Source of the DNA: Balaenoptera acutorostrata
Lineage: Eukaryota > Chordata > Mammalia > Artiodactyla > Balaenopteridae
Assembly (NCBI RefSeq): GCF_949987535.1
Contig: NC_080073.1
Span: forward strand, 20,766,116-20,830,115
Direction of reading: 5' to 3'
DNA: 64,000 bases
Positions 10,601-23,196 of the stretch are shown one piece after another; the stretch's first letter is position 1, and every line of letters begins with the position of its first letter. The notes below the pieces were generated by a model, which saw only the letters and a list, made by a program, of their open reading frames with translations, did not search any database and was not told where the DNA came from. Position numbers and translations under genes: made by a program.

Positions 10601-13130
10601 TGTTATAAATACACCATGCTCTACCGACTGCGATTTGTAATCACTGCCATGAAAAAAGAAAATTTATAAGTCAGTACGGTGGAGCTATTTCCTTTAAAAA
10701 TGTTTTGCGTTACGATATATGACATATACAAATGTATGTTCCATAGATGTGATTATGGATTAAAATAATGCAGTACTCTCGAATCCGCCATGTAACTTAA
10801 GAATTTTACAGCTGAAGCTGCCTGTGTGTTTTCCCTGATAGTTCAGACTCATTCTCTTTCATTATCCCAAAGTTTGTAATTTTTATTCCCTTGCTTTAAA
10901 AAATATAGCTGATCACATATACCTGCAGTCTGAAATTATTTCAAGTTTGCACACCTCAAGTTATTTCTAAGTGATAGAAATTAATACCATTGCTAACGAA
11001 CGTTTGTCAAAACCTATTTATCAGAATTAGAAAACGAACAGAAGTCTTGGGTGTTTCCAAAAAGGATGGAAAAAAGAAAGGCAGATATCTTGCGTGAATG
11101 CTTAATTCACCTTGTAATTTGAGCAAGTTTTCATTTTAAAAAAAATAGTTTAATCATAAAATGCTTTTAGACGTGCCAGCCGGCTAAAACAGTGCCTAAT
11201 TTCAACTGTTTTTCACAATGGTGAGCAAGTCGCAGAGTTAATGAAATTAAGCTTCCTTCATTTCTCTCAAACTCCCCCCACAAAGAAGAGCTGTAACATA
11301 CAAGATGCTGCCTTAAGTGCGTGGTCGTGCTGGTTTTCAGGACTGGAGCCATCACTGATTTGTCACACGGTCCTCTTAACAACGTATTTGTATTTTGCAA
11401 AATGTATAATTTTTTGTAGCCCCTGAACAAATATATTTACATAACTGTGTCTAACGAGAAATTACATTTAACTTCTCAGAAATGACAATAACTAAAACCT
11501 GAACTGCCAATTCCACTTCATTAGTGTGGTAGAAATGCATTCCAAATGTTAATAAAAATTCCAACATGCTGATAAATTAGAGCTTCTAAGGAGCATGTGA
11601 CACCTTGGTTAATATATTCAACCTCAATTATATTTCTCTTCAGCACCCTGTTATCTGGAACCTTTGCTGGCAATCAGAGGTGCTGTTTTTCAGCGGCCAA
11701 TTTTCTAGATAATGTAGCTTATCAACACTGTGGGTAAACTTGCCAATGGAATCAGGCTGCACTGAACCACACACACGCTAATTGCATCCCTTTTTTATGC
11801 ATATTTACAGACTGTCACTTCAAAGAAATCAGTGGCCCATTGAGGCACCCAGTTAGCTGGAAGAATTGCCTCTTGCAAACGAAAATTAGCAAACAAGCTA
11901 GTGATAAATATGAAATGAACAAAGTATAAAAATACTGTTTTGTTCCGAAACTTCCTTGTCATCCCAATTTATACTCGCAAATAGAAGGAGTTTGGAACCT
12001 AGGATGTACCTTTTGTTTCAAACGAAGACAGAAAGAATTCTTCCTGAAACCCACTAACTAGGTAAAAGCCTATTAGCTTTTCCCTCTTCTCCCACGCCAT
12101 CCCCACCCCAAATTTCTATTCTCATAAACAGGTTATTAAATCCCGTATTAGATTTGGTTTGGAGTTTGAATAGACAAATGACATGTTAACACTTCAGAAA
12201 CAATTAACCCTGGGAACTTAATTAAGTTCTTCTGACTTTAAGGAAGCACATTTCAAAATAATGTTTCTAAACTCTCTGAATTTGTTCAAGAATAGCAATG
12301 CTTTCCTTCTCTCAAGTCTTCCTAAGTTCAACAGCAGAAAGCTTTGGCTGGCTATATATGGATAAAGGTTATGGTGTCATGAGCCTGCTGTAATTTGACT
12401 AACTCAGAGCGAGTATAAAAAAAGACAGGTACCAAAAAATAACAATCATTAAAAAAAATTTTTTTTCCAAAAGCCCCAAACACCGGCCATATATAAAAGA
12501 GAAAACGATCTTATAATTATGTCCTGGGAACGGCACACACACAAAAATACTGAGACCTGGGCTGTGTGTTTGTCTGAAATCCTTTCCCTTGCTTTTTACA
12601 ATAACATTTTGAAATCTTTCACCACAAGGACAATGTTTTGAAGGCAATATTAGGTTTTGGAAAACATGTCATTTTAATATAAGTTAAAATAAACCACATA
12701 CCAATTAAACTATAAATACTTTTAAAGGTCTTGTGCCAGAGTGAGCAATTTAGAGTGGCAAAACTCAACAAATAAATGGCACTTAAAGTCTTAGCTTACA
12801 GCTCAGGTTCAATGATACTTTATTTGGTTTGGAGAACCGAGCAACACGCCTGCTGTATTTCACAGTTTCAACAGACTCCTAAATTCCTCGTCACTAACAT
12901 TAGATATACAGTGTCATCTGAGAGTTGTTTTTTTTTTAAGGGCACAAGCAATAACATAAATATTGATACAAACACCGGGGGAAACATCGCTATTTTAAGA
13001 AACAGGCTACACCTACATGCCTACTGCTCCTTTCTTACAGGAGAAAACAGGGTTCTTTAGTAAATTAGTGCTCATCTGTATGCACTAATTTAGACAATTA
13101 TTTTATATCACTTTCCAAACTGACATACCA
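10600..13130. other. Repeat-free unique block, candidate conserved noncoding DNA
   Basis: About 2.5 kb with no recognisable transposon relic, AT-rich and without a supported ORF. 11560-11910 has a balanced, non-simple composition and includes TTATGCATATTTAC near 11795. Lack of repeats can reflect constraint or chance; conservation cannot be judged from one sequence. Confidence 0.45.
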
Positions 13131-13139
13131 TGGTGTGTT

Positions 13140-13560
13140 TATATGTCTGTCTCCCTGCCCAGACTGGGAACTCCTTGAAGACATGAATCTAGTTTTGTGC
13201 AAAGACGAATAAAACAGAGACCCCACCACTGAGGAGTTCAAGGTGTATGGGGGGCAGGGAAAGGCACTTACTTATGCAGCTATCCGGTACCAGGGAGAGG
13301 AACAAAGTGCCACGAGATCCTAAGATAAGACCTGTTGGTTCTGCCCAGGGGTCTGGGGAAAAAAATCACACAATCGATGACATTGGAATCAGATCTTAAG
13401 AGGTAAGTAACACTTCAATCCGGCAGGGAAGGGCATTTCAGGCGCATTGAACCACACAGGCAAAACAGAAGGCTGGAAGGTAAATGGACGAGTCCTGGGG
13501 GAGATTTTTGGCGATGCTACATCTTAGGCCGGGGGAGGGGGAGGTGCGCAGGAGCATTCA
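13140..13560 (+). repeat. Ancient L2-like relic
   Basis: 'actgggaactccttgaagac' is L2-like, followed by 'ggcagggaagggcatttcag' and 'acaggcaaaacagaaggctgg', typical of a very common ancient mammalian repeat. Diverged. Confidence 0.45.
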
Positions 13561-13718
13561 CAGTGTACACAGAGAGAAAGATCTGAATTCTGTCTATGGC
13601 TACGTCACCTTTACCTTTCGTATCTTTTTGCTGGGGGAAGACAAAATGTGGGGAAGGCTATGTGAGCACTTGTGAAAGAGAAAAACTCTCATGAAGACTG
13701 ACCAAAAGACACCCTTTT

Positions 13719-14050
13719 GGGCTTCCCTGGTGGCGCAGTGGCTGAGAATCTGCCTGCCAATGCAGGGGACACGGGTTCGAGCCCTGGTCTGGGAAGATCC
13801 CACATGCCACGGAGCAACTGGGCCCGTGAGCCACAACTACTGAGCCTGCGCGTCTGGAGCCTGTGCCCCGCAACGGGAGGGGCCGCGATAGTGAAAAGGC
13901 CCGCGCACCGCGATGAAGAGCGGCCCCCGCACCGCGATGAAGAGTGGCCCCCACTTGCCGCAACTAGAGAAAGCCCTCACACGAAAACTAAGAGACCCAA
14001 CACAGTCATAAATAAATAAATAAATAAAATAAATAAATAAAGTATTAAAA
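13719..14050 (+). mobile_element. CHR SINE with internal 24-base duplication
   Basis: A complete element from the GGGCTTCCCTGGTGGCGC head to the AAATA tail, with B-box GGTTCGAGCCC. The 15-base target-site duplication AAAAGACACCCTTTT at 13704-13718 and 14051-14065 is perfect, so the insertion is recent. A 24-base unit beginning GCACCGCGATGAAGAG is tandemly doubled at 13905-13928 and 13929-13952; the copy at 36066 has the same feature. Apparent ORFs through it are artefacts. Confidence 0.96.
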
Positions 14051-14069
14051 AAAAGACACCCTTTTAAAA

Positions 14070-14665
14070 ATGTATAACAATTTTCAAAGTTTTCAAATTT
14101 TCAAATTTTTAAAGTTCACCTGCAGTGCTATCAAATTATATAAATACATATTCACCCAGCACCTTTACAGGATCTGTCTATAATACAGTAAGACTGATTT
14201 CACAAGACACAAGAAGATCTTATCCTATTCCTCTATATGGACACACTGAAGAATATGTCTCAATCACTCTTGATTCAAATATTAATAAATTTCCCTGTCT
14301 CTTAAAGGGGCTAATTGAAATTTGGCTCAATCTTTCGTCCTCAGAATGTCTGGAGGAAAAGACAGCAATCCCGTCTAATCTGGCAGAGCCTTTAAAGGTT
14401 TATCCAAAAACCTAGTTTATTGAAGATGGTTTTGAACTTTAACATTCCAAAAACCTGCTTTTGTGAATGGGCAAAAAAACCTAACAAAAGGAATTACATG
14501 ATACCAAAGCTAGTTGGTTGGTTTCAGAGAAAATTTTTCAATTGATTAATACATCATTCACTGTTAGCTATTTTACAATATAGACACTGCTCCTAGAACA
14601 TAAAAGGCAAAATAATAATGGTAATAGTAATAATAAAATAGCAGCAGCTTACAGTTTTAGCCCAC
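14070..14665. other. No gene recognised
   Basis: A TTTTCAAA-like run lies at about 14082-14113. The 96-codon plus frame at 14125-14415 has no recognisable domain. Confidence 0.45.
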
Positions 14666-14669
14666 TCAC

Positions 14670-14865
14670 TATCTGTCAGGAACTGAGCCAGTGACTTTAC
14701 TTACAGTATGCCATCTAATCTCTAGAACATTCCCTTTGAAGGAAGTATTTTCAGCCCTGTGTTTTATAAAAGAAGATACTGAGGCCATTTCTCTTGGACA
14801 AGGCTGTGAACTAGTTAACGGCAGAGCCAGGATTCCAATCTGGGTCACAGCCTTCCAAGCCTGGG
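14670..14865 (-). repeat. MIR SINE relic, antisense
   Basis: 'aactgagccagtgacttta', 'gaagatactgaggcc' and 'ggcagagccaggattccaat' match antisense MIR. Confidence 0.8.
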
Positions 14866-14984
14866 ATGGTAACCACTGTAAGATGCTGCCTCTTTCTAAA
14901 TAATGTGAGATTGTTTCAATTTTTCAACTTGAGCTTGGCTAAATTGTTTGGGGGGTGGGGAAAAAAAGCTTGAGCAGGGACAAG

Positions 14985-15115
14985 AAGAACAAAGAGGGAA
15001 CAAAAAGAGGGAAAAGAGAGAAGAAGGAGAAACAGAGGGCAGGGAGGAAAAGAGGGACGAAAAAAAGGGAGAGAGAGAGAGAGGGAGGGGATGGAAGAAA
15101 TGGAAGAAAAGCCAG
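14985..15115 (+). repeat. Polypurine tract
   Basis: About 130 bases of almost uninterrupted A/G, including (GA)n around 15069-15090. It produces shadow frames rich in Lys/Arg/Glu on one strand and Phe/Leu/Ser on the other. Confidence 0.85.
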
Positions 15116-15178
15116 TGAAAGCAAGAATCTCATTTTTCAGGATGCTCCCGTAACACTCGCTACTCCCCATTCTCCACC

Positions 15179-15342
15179 CTTTTTTTTTTTTAAATTGAAG
15201 TATAACTGATTTAAAATATGGTGTTACTTTCAGGTGTACAGCAAAGTGATCTGGTTACATACACACTATTTTTTCAGATTATTTCCCATTATAGGCTATT
15301 ACAAGATACTGAATATTGTTCACCGTGTTGTACAGTAAATCC
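15179..15342 (-). mobile_element. L1 3'-UTR fragment, antisense
   Basis: Begins with a T tract (reverse poly(A)), then 'aaattgaagtataactgatt', 'ttcaggtgtacagcaaagtg' and 'cattataggctattacaag', the reverse complement of an artiodactyl/cetacean L1 3' end. Confidence 0.85.
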
Positions 15343-15389
15343 TTGCCCATTCTCCACACTTGCTTACTACTTTTTTCCCTGGTCCATCT

Positions 15390-15500
15390 CTCTGGTAGAA
15401 TATAAGCTCCATGAGGGCAGGAACTGTATCTGTCTTGGCCGGTATCCCCTACAACTAGCACAAACCCAGCAAAGAGTGGGCACTCACTAAAGGAAGAAAT
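15390..15500 (+). repeat. L2 3'-end relic
   Basis: 'agaatataagctccatgag', 'ggcaggaactgtatctgtct' and 'gtgggcactcac' follow the L2 tail. Confidence 0.75.
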
Positions 15501-15759
15501 AAAATAAATTTTATTTCTTTCCCTTCATGGTTTGAATATTTCACTTGTCAACTAGCTGTTTTCTTGTTCTCCATAGCCTCAAAAAGAAATGTATCAATGC
15601 CTAAGACTACAAGGATAGAACAATTCCATTCTATTGTACCCGTACATTTGCGATCACAAATTATTTAGGTCTAAAGAGTGCCATTTTGTTGTTACCATTA
15701 GTGTGATCCTCCTAAGTAGGACCACTGGGCTCCTGTACTCTAATGCTGTCCTAATTTTT

Positions 15760-16075
15760 AAAGTTTTTTTTTTTTTTTTTTAAGAAATTCACGTTCTTTT
15801 ATTTATTTATTTATGACTGTGTTCTTCGTTTCTGTGCGAGGGCTTTTCTCTAGTTGCGGCAAGTGGGGACCACTCTTCATCGCTGTGCGCGGGCCTCTCA
15901 CTATCGCGGCCTCTCTTGCTGCAGAGCACAGGCTCCAGACGCGCAGGCTCAGTAATTGTGGCTCACGGGCCCAGTTGCTCCGTGGCATGTGGGATCTTCC
16001 CAGACCAGGGCTCGAACCCGTGTCCCCTGCATTGGCAGGCAGATTCTCAACCACTGCGCCACCAGGGAAGCCCCC
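15760..16075 (-). mobile_element. CHR SINE, antisense
   Basis: The plus strand reads from the reverse tail (T tract, TTTATTTATTTAT) to the reverse head, GCGCCACCAGGGAAGCCC. The target-site duplication GTCCTAATTTTT lies at 15748-15759 and 16076-16087. The GCACCGCGATGAAGAG unit is present only once (mutated), unlike the copies at 13719 and 36066. Confidence 0.94.
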
Positions 16076-16089
16076 GTCCTAATTTTTTA

Positions 16090-16700
16090 TTCAACTTTGA
16101 CTGAACACTGGAAGAATGTAAATCAAAGAGTAGAGTTCCTCTGCCTTCTAACTTTTGAAAAATTCCCTATAAGGCAGTTGGAGGATAACTCCATAACCAG
16201 AAATTTCACCGCTCTCAACATTCCACAGAGGTCAAAGATCATTTTAACCATTTTTGTAACCAAAAAAGTGACTACTTAACCCAATGAGGAAAGGTTTTCA
16301 ACTGGAGCATTACCCCACTTTATACTATCAATCAAAACAAAATCATAGGTTTCAATATATAAACATTTGTTCTACATTCAAATTTGTAGCAATACATATT
16401 TGCTTCATAAATGAAAATAACCCAGCAGTTAAAATCTGTGTCAAGGATGTACCCTTCTCTTGCTGAGTTTCTTACTGTTTATTTTGCTTACGCTTCATCA
16501 GACACCTGTTTTGTACTGAAATCTTCATTAAAAGGTTTTCCTTTTTCTTTTTTTCCCTCCCTTTCTCTTTTCCCAAGCCCTTTGCTTTTTGGAGTAAAGT
16601 TACAATTTTTATCTGTCTTCCCAGACTCCCCTTTCACTGATCAGAAGGAGACTTCTCCTTTGTGTTAGAATTATTCACAGGACCCATGGAATGAAGGCTG
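16090..16700. other. No gene recognised upstream of a poly(A)-type end
   Basis: Unique-looking sequence with a pyrimidine-rich part at 16540-16580. It leads into AATAAA and a long A tract at 16708-16748 and could be the body of a truncated retrocopy, but no protein similarity is evident. Confidence 0.35.
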
Positions 16701-16707
16701 AGCACAA

Positions 16708-16748
16708 AATAAACTCCAGCTCAGAGGAAAAAAAAAAAAAAAAAAAAA
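16708..16748 (+). other. AATAAA followed by A21: possible retroposed mRNA 3' end
   Basis: AATAAA at 16708-16713 is followed after 14 bases by 21 consecutive A (16728-16748), the geometry of a polyadenylated transcript copied into DNA. No L1 or SINE body lies directly upstream. I find no clear target-site duplication, so chance or a decayed retrocopy remain open. Confidence 0.45.
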
Positions 16749-16749
16749 G

Positions 16750-19140
16750 TGTTGCTTGAAGAGGATGGCTTTGGAACATTCGCCAAGCTCAGGACGAAAT
16801 AAACAAAACTAGAACTAACTCGGGAGCAAGAATATTCTCAGAACAAGCAGCCAAGCTGGGAGCCAGAGCAAAACAGAGCGTCCTGAACATCTGTTTTGTT
16901 TTCATTTCAGGAACGAAAAACACCTTTGTCCTCACTGATTGTTTTGCTCTAAGCAGTCCCTCTGGACTTTTGCTAAACCCAGAGAAAACCTGGGACAACT
17001 TGGACAAAATGTGAAAATTGCAAAGCGTTTACTTAATATTTAAAAGAAAGAACAGAGAGAAAGAGAGAGAGAGAAAAGAGAGAGGTACCTTTGAAAGTTT
17101 TAAAAAATCAGGTAAAATACAATTTATTCTGACTATTTTTGACACAAATCACCCTGTAATTGCCATTTCTGCAAGGTGTCTCAGTTACGAGAGTACGGTG
17201 TGGTTGTTTAAATGCCTATACATTTGTCTGAAGAAGAGAAAAAGCCACAACATTGTCTATTAAATGTCAAAAAGCCTTTTCTTTAACTATAGAGGGCTTG
17301 GACAGAACTCAGGAAATACTTCAACTGGAAAAGAAACGTTAAAAGCTACCCTTCAAGCTATTGGAAAACCTATTATCAAATGTTAAAACCTTAAAAAAAA
17401 ATCCATGAGTATCCCGAGCTGGATTACAGATCTTTGTTTAGCAAAGGTTGATCATCATTGATAACCAAAGACAAAGTAACAATGGATGCAATCTACCTGC
17501 TCATTAGGAATCACGATGCTTAAATTAAGAAACTCAAGAACAGGTATCTGATGACGTGTGTTCTCTGGATGCAGGAACTACAGTTACTTACAGAAAATGC
17601 CGACGGTGTTTCTCTTTATCACATCTCTAAGTCATCGTGTCAGCACTTTGGACGCTGCTAGCTGTCACTGTGTGTGAGAACCTAAGGAGAAGGGGGGGAA
17701 AAATGGACATAACTTTCCCTCAGAAAAAAACCATGTGGAAAAACATACATCGTGTACCTGCATAGGCAGACAACCTTTCACTTCTTTTTCTCGGTTCATA
17801 GGACATAATGAGAATTAATTAGCACATTCCTAAATCATTTGCCCCAATTTCCTCTCTAATGTGTATATCTATGCATAAGTGAAGATTTTGTAAAGAAAGG
17901 ACACAGAAACCAGAAAGCTGAGGTCAGAGACAGAAGCACAGATGTACATATAAATGGATGTTCTGGGATTGTGTCTCTTTGTGATGCAGAATTACAAATG
18001 ATTTTAATTCAACCCCTTCAACATGAGCTATCCTTTTTTTCTGTTCTAAATACAGTACCTACAAGCCCCCCAAATTCATCTCTTACAGACTTGGAAGATT
18101 TAAAAATTTCTCCAAAATGCCACATGTCAGTCAAAAAAGAAAATGATTGGCTTTTAAAATTATAATTTAAAGCACAGTGACGAGAGGGTATGTTTTCATT
18201 AAAATTTAACCCCTTTTTAAGCTCTTGTGTCTGGGGCTTTGGGGAACACACTGAAAACCTGGGGGCTTTGCTGCATATCCTTCTGAGAAAAAAGAGCTAC
18301 AAAACAAAAAGCACAGAATTACAATGAACTGTAGCCTGTGTTAATATAAGGCCATGTCCTTCAATATGCACCTCAGTACAGGATTTACTGCTCATTGTTT
18401 GAAATATACAGAAAAATCAAGAGTCTGTCACTTCCATCTACAAATGTTTAGAAATTAAATCTAATAGGTAAGGATTAAGCCATACGTGTTCCTGAACCTT
18501 ATTTTTTTTAATGGTATCATTTTCATATCCTCTGAGGGGAATCAATTTCTATAAAGTGTAACCTTTTTGTAGTAGGAATAATCATTTTTGCATCATGGTA
18601 ATATTCAATTAAAACAAATTATTTTAAAAGAGTATTCGACAAAGTAACCCCTAAACATAACAATGTCATACAAAAACAACTGAGGGTTCAAAACATTTTA
18701 TTGTCCTGTTTCTTTAGTCCAGCATTACCTCTCGGCAATTACACAAATCTATACACGTGATAGAATTTCACAGAACTGTACAAAACAATAGTGCACATCG
18801 AAAAACCAACAGAATCACATAAGGTCTATAGTCTAGTTAAGAGTATTTTGTGAAAGTCAGTTCCTCACTTTTGATATGTACTATGGTTATGTAAAAGGTT
18901 ACCATTAGGGGAAGCTGGGTCAAGGGTATGCGCTACCTCTCTGCTGTTTTTTTACCACTTCTTATATATCTACAATTATTTCAAAAGAAAAATAATTACC
19001 TCCATACAAGTTTTATAAGTCTGAATTCCCAGACATTATGTTAGAGTTTCACAATGCAAGGAATCAAATAGATTCTCACGAAAATTTAGATCTACAACTT
19101 TCAAAGAAATTTCAGAAAGGTTGAAAAATACATCCTTCAT
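16750..19140. other. Unique AT-rich block; candidate regulatory DNA at 17420-17650
   Basis: No repeat family is recognised. A (GA)n-like run lies at 17054-17085. A cluster of HMG-box-like motifs (CTTTGTT 17432-17438, ACAAAG 17471-17476, AACAATGG 17478-17485) lies in a 55-base span. Short frames here have no recognisable domain. Confidence 0.4.
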
Positions 19141-19144
19141 ACAC

Positions 19145-19340
19145 TACTAGGTATAAAATAGATAACTAATGAGAACTTACTGTATAGCACAGGGAACTCT
19201 ACTCAGTGTTCTGTGGTGACCTAAATGGGAAGGAAAACTAAAAAAGAGGGGATATATATATATATACGTATAACTGATTCACTTTGCTGTACAGCAGAAA
19301 CTAACACAACATTGTAAAGCAACTATACTCCAATAAGAAC
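19145..19340 (+). mobile_element. L1 3'-end fragment
   Basis: 'gtatagcacagggaactcta', a TA-rich run, 'gattcactttgctgtacagc' and 'ctatactccaataa' follow the L1 3' UTR. Confidence 0.85.
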
Positions 19341-19534
19341 TAAACAAAGAATATATCTTTCAATGGACTCAGACTTGAGGGATGCTGGACGAAGTCTTAC
19401 CATCTTCCAAGTCCTAATCAAGAGCATGTCTCTAACTTTCTCTGACCACCTTATACCTTCTTTGCTCCAAACTCTGTCCCTATCCACCTCCCCAGGCAGA
19501 AACAATGTCTCCCTCTATTTCAGAGCAGTTAGGT

Positions 19535-19722
19535 TTAGTGGTTAAGAGCCTAGAGTCAGATTGCTTCTCTGATACTACCTGCTCCACCTTAGTCAAGTTG
19601 CTTAACCTATCAGAGCCTCTGTTTGCTAATCTGTAAAAGGGGGATAATAACAGTATCTACTGCATAGGGTTGTTGTGAGGTTTACACGAAGCAATGGGTG
19701 AAAAGAGCCTGACGTGTAGAAA
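19535..19722 (+). repeat. MIR SINE relic
   Basis: 'gtggttaagagcctagagtc', 'cttagtcaagttgcttaacc', 'aatctgtaaaagggggataa' and 'gcatagggttgttgtgagg' match MIR along nearly its whole length. Confidence 0.9.
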
Positions 19723-20024
19723 GCACTACATCAAGGTCAGCTGTGACCTAGGGTAGTGCTTCGTCCACGCTTCTACTGTAGTAAGTGAGTGAAGGATAAG
19801 GAAGAGGAAACCAGAGCCACACAGAGCTTCCTTTAAATGCTGGCCCCTCCTCTTGTTAACTACAGGATCGACCCTCCCTCCAAGCCACAGCTCCCTTGTC
19901 TGAAAAATAGAATGATGATGCAGCGCCAGGCACACAGTAAGCGTCCAGCACCAGGCTTTTTTGTTAGTGTTGCATCTACTACGTTATAAATATTTCTTCT
20001 GACTCTCTCTGTTTTGCTGCACTA

Positions 20025-20125
20025 TGAGATCCTGATAGGCAAAAGTCAGCTACTATTCCAGCTTTCTGTCTCCTGCCCAGTGTCGCCACAAAGGAGATGC
20101 TCCGTAAATGTTTGTTAAATTGCAA
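20025..20125 (+). repeat. L2 3'-end relic
   Basis: 'tatgagatcctgatagg' through 'aaatgtttgttaaattg' resembles the L2 tail. Weak. Confidence 0.45.
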
Positions 20126-22515
20126 TTTTTAAAAAGCTCAGGATGGAAAACTAAAACTTTAAAACTAACCACTTGAACCACATCACAAAGGACCCCAGGA
20201 GTGAAAAAGACATTTACAGGACCACTCTGGTTGCCGAAAACTTTTTCCTTTTATGATAATGGCACCTCTTTTAAGTTTTCAGAAGCTGAATTTGTAAAAG
20301 TAAGCCTCAAGGAGTGTTGTAAGTTCTGGGTTCCAAAGCAGAGGAGGCACTGGCCAACAATCCTTGCTTTAAACCCTCAGGTCCTAGAGTAGTTAAGTAG
20401 GTGCAAGTTACACCTACAGAGGACACCACAAATCAATGGGAATGCCTTCCCTGTCTTTATTAACATATTCCCATGTGCTGTCTTAAGTAATACACTTGAC
20501 AATTTAAGAAACGCCCACAATAATGGCCTGGGATGCTACAGTTTCCTGTAACAACGTTTATTCCTGTGCTCTCACCTCTTCATCACAAAGCAGTCTTGCC
20601 ATCATCCTGAAGTCATTTAAAGGACTGGAAAATCATCTTCAGGAAATAGTCGGTTTTCTGTCCTAAGTCCTTATGGACTGTGCCTTGAGAAACCCTCCTG
20701 CAGATAAATCTAACACCCCAATAATTCAATATTTTTCTCCAAAACAAAACCATTAGCATTTTATTAGAAGAAATATTTCACCTCTCTCTCTCTCTCTATT
20801 TAAACACGCCACAGATGTAGCACTCTGTGTGGGTTGTTAGAAAGTCAAAGAATATAATTTCTTGATTAATTGCCATACACAGGATCCGAGTTATGCACAA
20901 TTTTGGTAGTTAACCCCACCACCTCCCGTAAGCAGTCTTGCTAAACCTTCCAAATAAGCACATTTCTGATAAATCACTTGCAGCTATTTAAATGGATGAG
21001 GCTTTATTCCTTGGGATAGATAGATCACGTCATTTTCAAAGTGCAAGAACTACAGGAGAGAAATTCCACAGTAAACCTCTGCTGTGGTAGCTTCGTTGCC
21101 CTTGCAGGCTTCAGGGAGTCTCAGTTAATATTTCTTAGCTTACTTTTAACTATCTTGTGGTCTCAGAAATGGTTGGTGATTCAGAAATTACGTCAGGAGT
21201 CTAGAGATAGACTTCAATAAATGCAGCAGTTCTCGATCAGAAAAAGAAGATGCCTGTTGGTTTAAAGACTATTGGGAATCAAAGAGCTATTCTTAGTTGG
21301 GCCAATTACAGTCGATCCCTCCAAAAGCAAGTTACCTTCTCTCCTCAACCATCCATCTACTTAACTGGGTGCATGAATATAAATCACAGGGATCCCTAGA
21401 TATTGGTACAGTGCTCAATTCTGAGCTATGGATGCCTTTTTATGGACTTTTTTTCCCCCACCACAGGGGGAAAAAGAAGTTTTGGGGCACAGTTTCCATA
21501 TTGGTTACTTCACCAATGGAATGACTGATTTACCCAAGACAACAGGGCTGACAGCAGTAAAAGCAGAGGGAAAAGGTCGGGTCCCAGGTGTATCTGGGGG
21601 ATGCTCCGACCTCAAGGAGTTACTACGCCGCATTTTTATCACACGACCTCCGGCATGAAAATTCTTTGCAGGGGATCCTACATCCCTCAGTCATGCTCTT
21701 CTTTTTCCAGTACAAGCATAACGATAAAAAGCACCTCAGTTCAAACAGGATTAGTCAACCAATACATAAAAGGCAAGCAACTGGCCCCTCTCGCCTTCAC
21801 GGCCAACACAGACCCTCAGACATCTCCTCCATTTCTCTGAAAATTTATCTTCTTTAACATTGGAGGTGTGTTTCCCTAAATCTGAATTTATTTGGGATTC
21901 ATCCAGACAACCCTCCCTTCTTTAGTTCAAAAAGTGTGCGGGGATACCAGAATTCTGGAATGGATGACAGTCAATTAATTGTGACTTTCTAGTAAAGAAA
22001 AAACACCCACTGGTGCCGTCTTCTTGAATCTCACATCCTTGTAGATCAGGGTCAATATATGTTCATTTAAAATAAAGAAAATTACATTTGTTTTTAATAT
22101 TCTTTTTAGTTTATATTACCTAAATGTCCCATAGTAAGCACGCTCCACTTCTGCAAATGAAAATGTTCTTTAAAATGCATTTGACAAAATTTTATATACA
22201 TATCAATACCATGTCGAAAATACCATAAGGAAGTCTCCCTGAAGCTCGTGCCAAGTTTTGTTTGCTTTGTTGTTGTTGTTGTTTAGTCTTGTTTTTGCTT
22301 TTTAAGTTTCCCTGACCATCCCAGTTTACCTCATTATTAGACTACAGGCCATTCAATAATTGACTACTAAAAAGTGTTTTACCAAATCCATAAAATGAGA
22401 ATGAAGGGGAAAAAAAGAAAAAAACATGAACAAAAATGTCCTCTAAGTTTTCCTACACATATCCTATAATTTTCCAGTTGGCTTAACCACTCAACATATT
22501 TAAATAACCAACCAA

Positions 22516-22598
22516 CATATTTATTTAACATTCGGCAGATGGACATGATAGAAACATCATGATTTTCAGATGTACTTTTATAACTGCAAGGTTTTCTT
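22516..22598 (+). repeat. Local 83-base duplication, copy 1
   Basis: Roughly 80% identical by eye to 23197-23278, in direct orientation with about 680 bases between starts. Shared blocks include 'taacattc-gcagatgga' and 'tgtacttttata'. Confidence 0.8.
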
Positions 22599-23196
22599 CA
22601 TGCCAGGATCACAACAGGTTCTTAAGGTAAAGCTGCCCCTACCTGCTGTTTCTTTGATGTTAGAGCGACTCTCAACCTCAACATGTCCTCTCAGATTAAT
22701 TTAAAGCAGTGGAAATCAAATCATTCTCTTCAATCTATTTTTTACCCACAGCATAAAAGAGACTATTTTACATGTTAATAGTAATCTGATGTGGTTGTAT
22801 AAATCTGATATAAATATGATACTCTGTTTGGAAATGATGCTAATTTAGTTTAAAATGGAGATTACATTTCAACTTGTAAAAGAGCAGGATGGAATATTAG
22901 CATTCATGGCTGTTATATAATTTCCCTTTACACTACACAAGTGTTACTCAAAATCTTTTCTGAGCCTCTTTGTCCAAAGATTTCCCATTCTTCCTATAAG
23001 TAAAAGGACTTCTCTATTTAACTATAAGTTAAACAGGTGGTACAGACCCTTGAAAAAAGATTAACAACAACATTATAAATGCATTTTTGAAGAAACATTT
23101 AAAGTTACAGTGTAATAAACTGAACAGAATGTCATAAGAATGTCAAACTGGGCACAGTAAAAATAAATGTTATTCCCAAGGAAAATAAAAAGTCTG

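Noticed and set aside
12449..12466. Back-to-back A and T runs (also near 41621, 57185, 63936)
   Set aside because: Short homopolymer symmetry is common in AT-rich DNA and L1 tails; no further structure.
13770..13785. tRNA-gene-like B-box signals in SINE heads
   Set aside because: The heads descend from a tRNA but have lost tRNA folding; they are SINE promoters, not tRNA genes.
13717..14019. ORFs through CHR SINEs (also at 15803-16104, 36051-36481, 39688-39978, 58369-58763)
   Set aside because: The same peptides recur in every SINE copy because the element itself lacks stops in some frames. Not genes.
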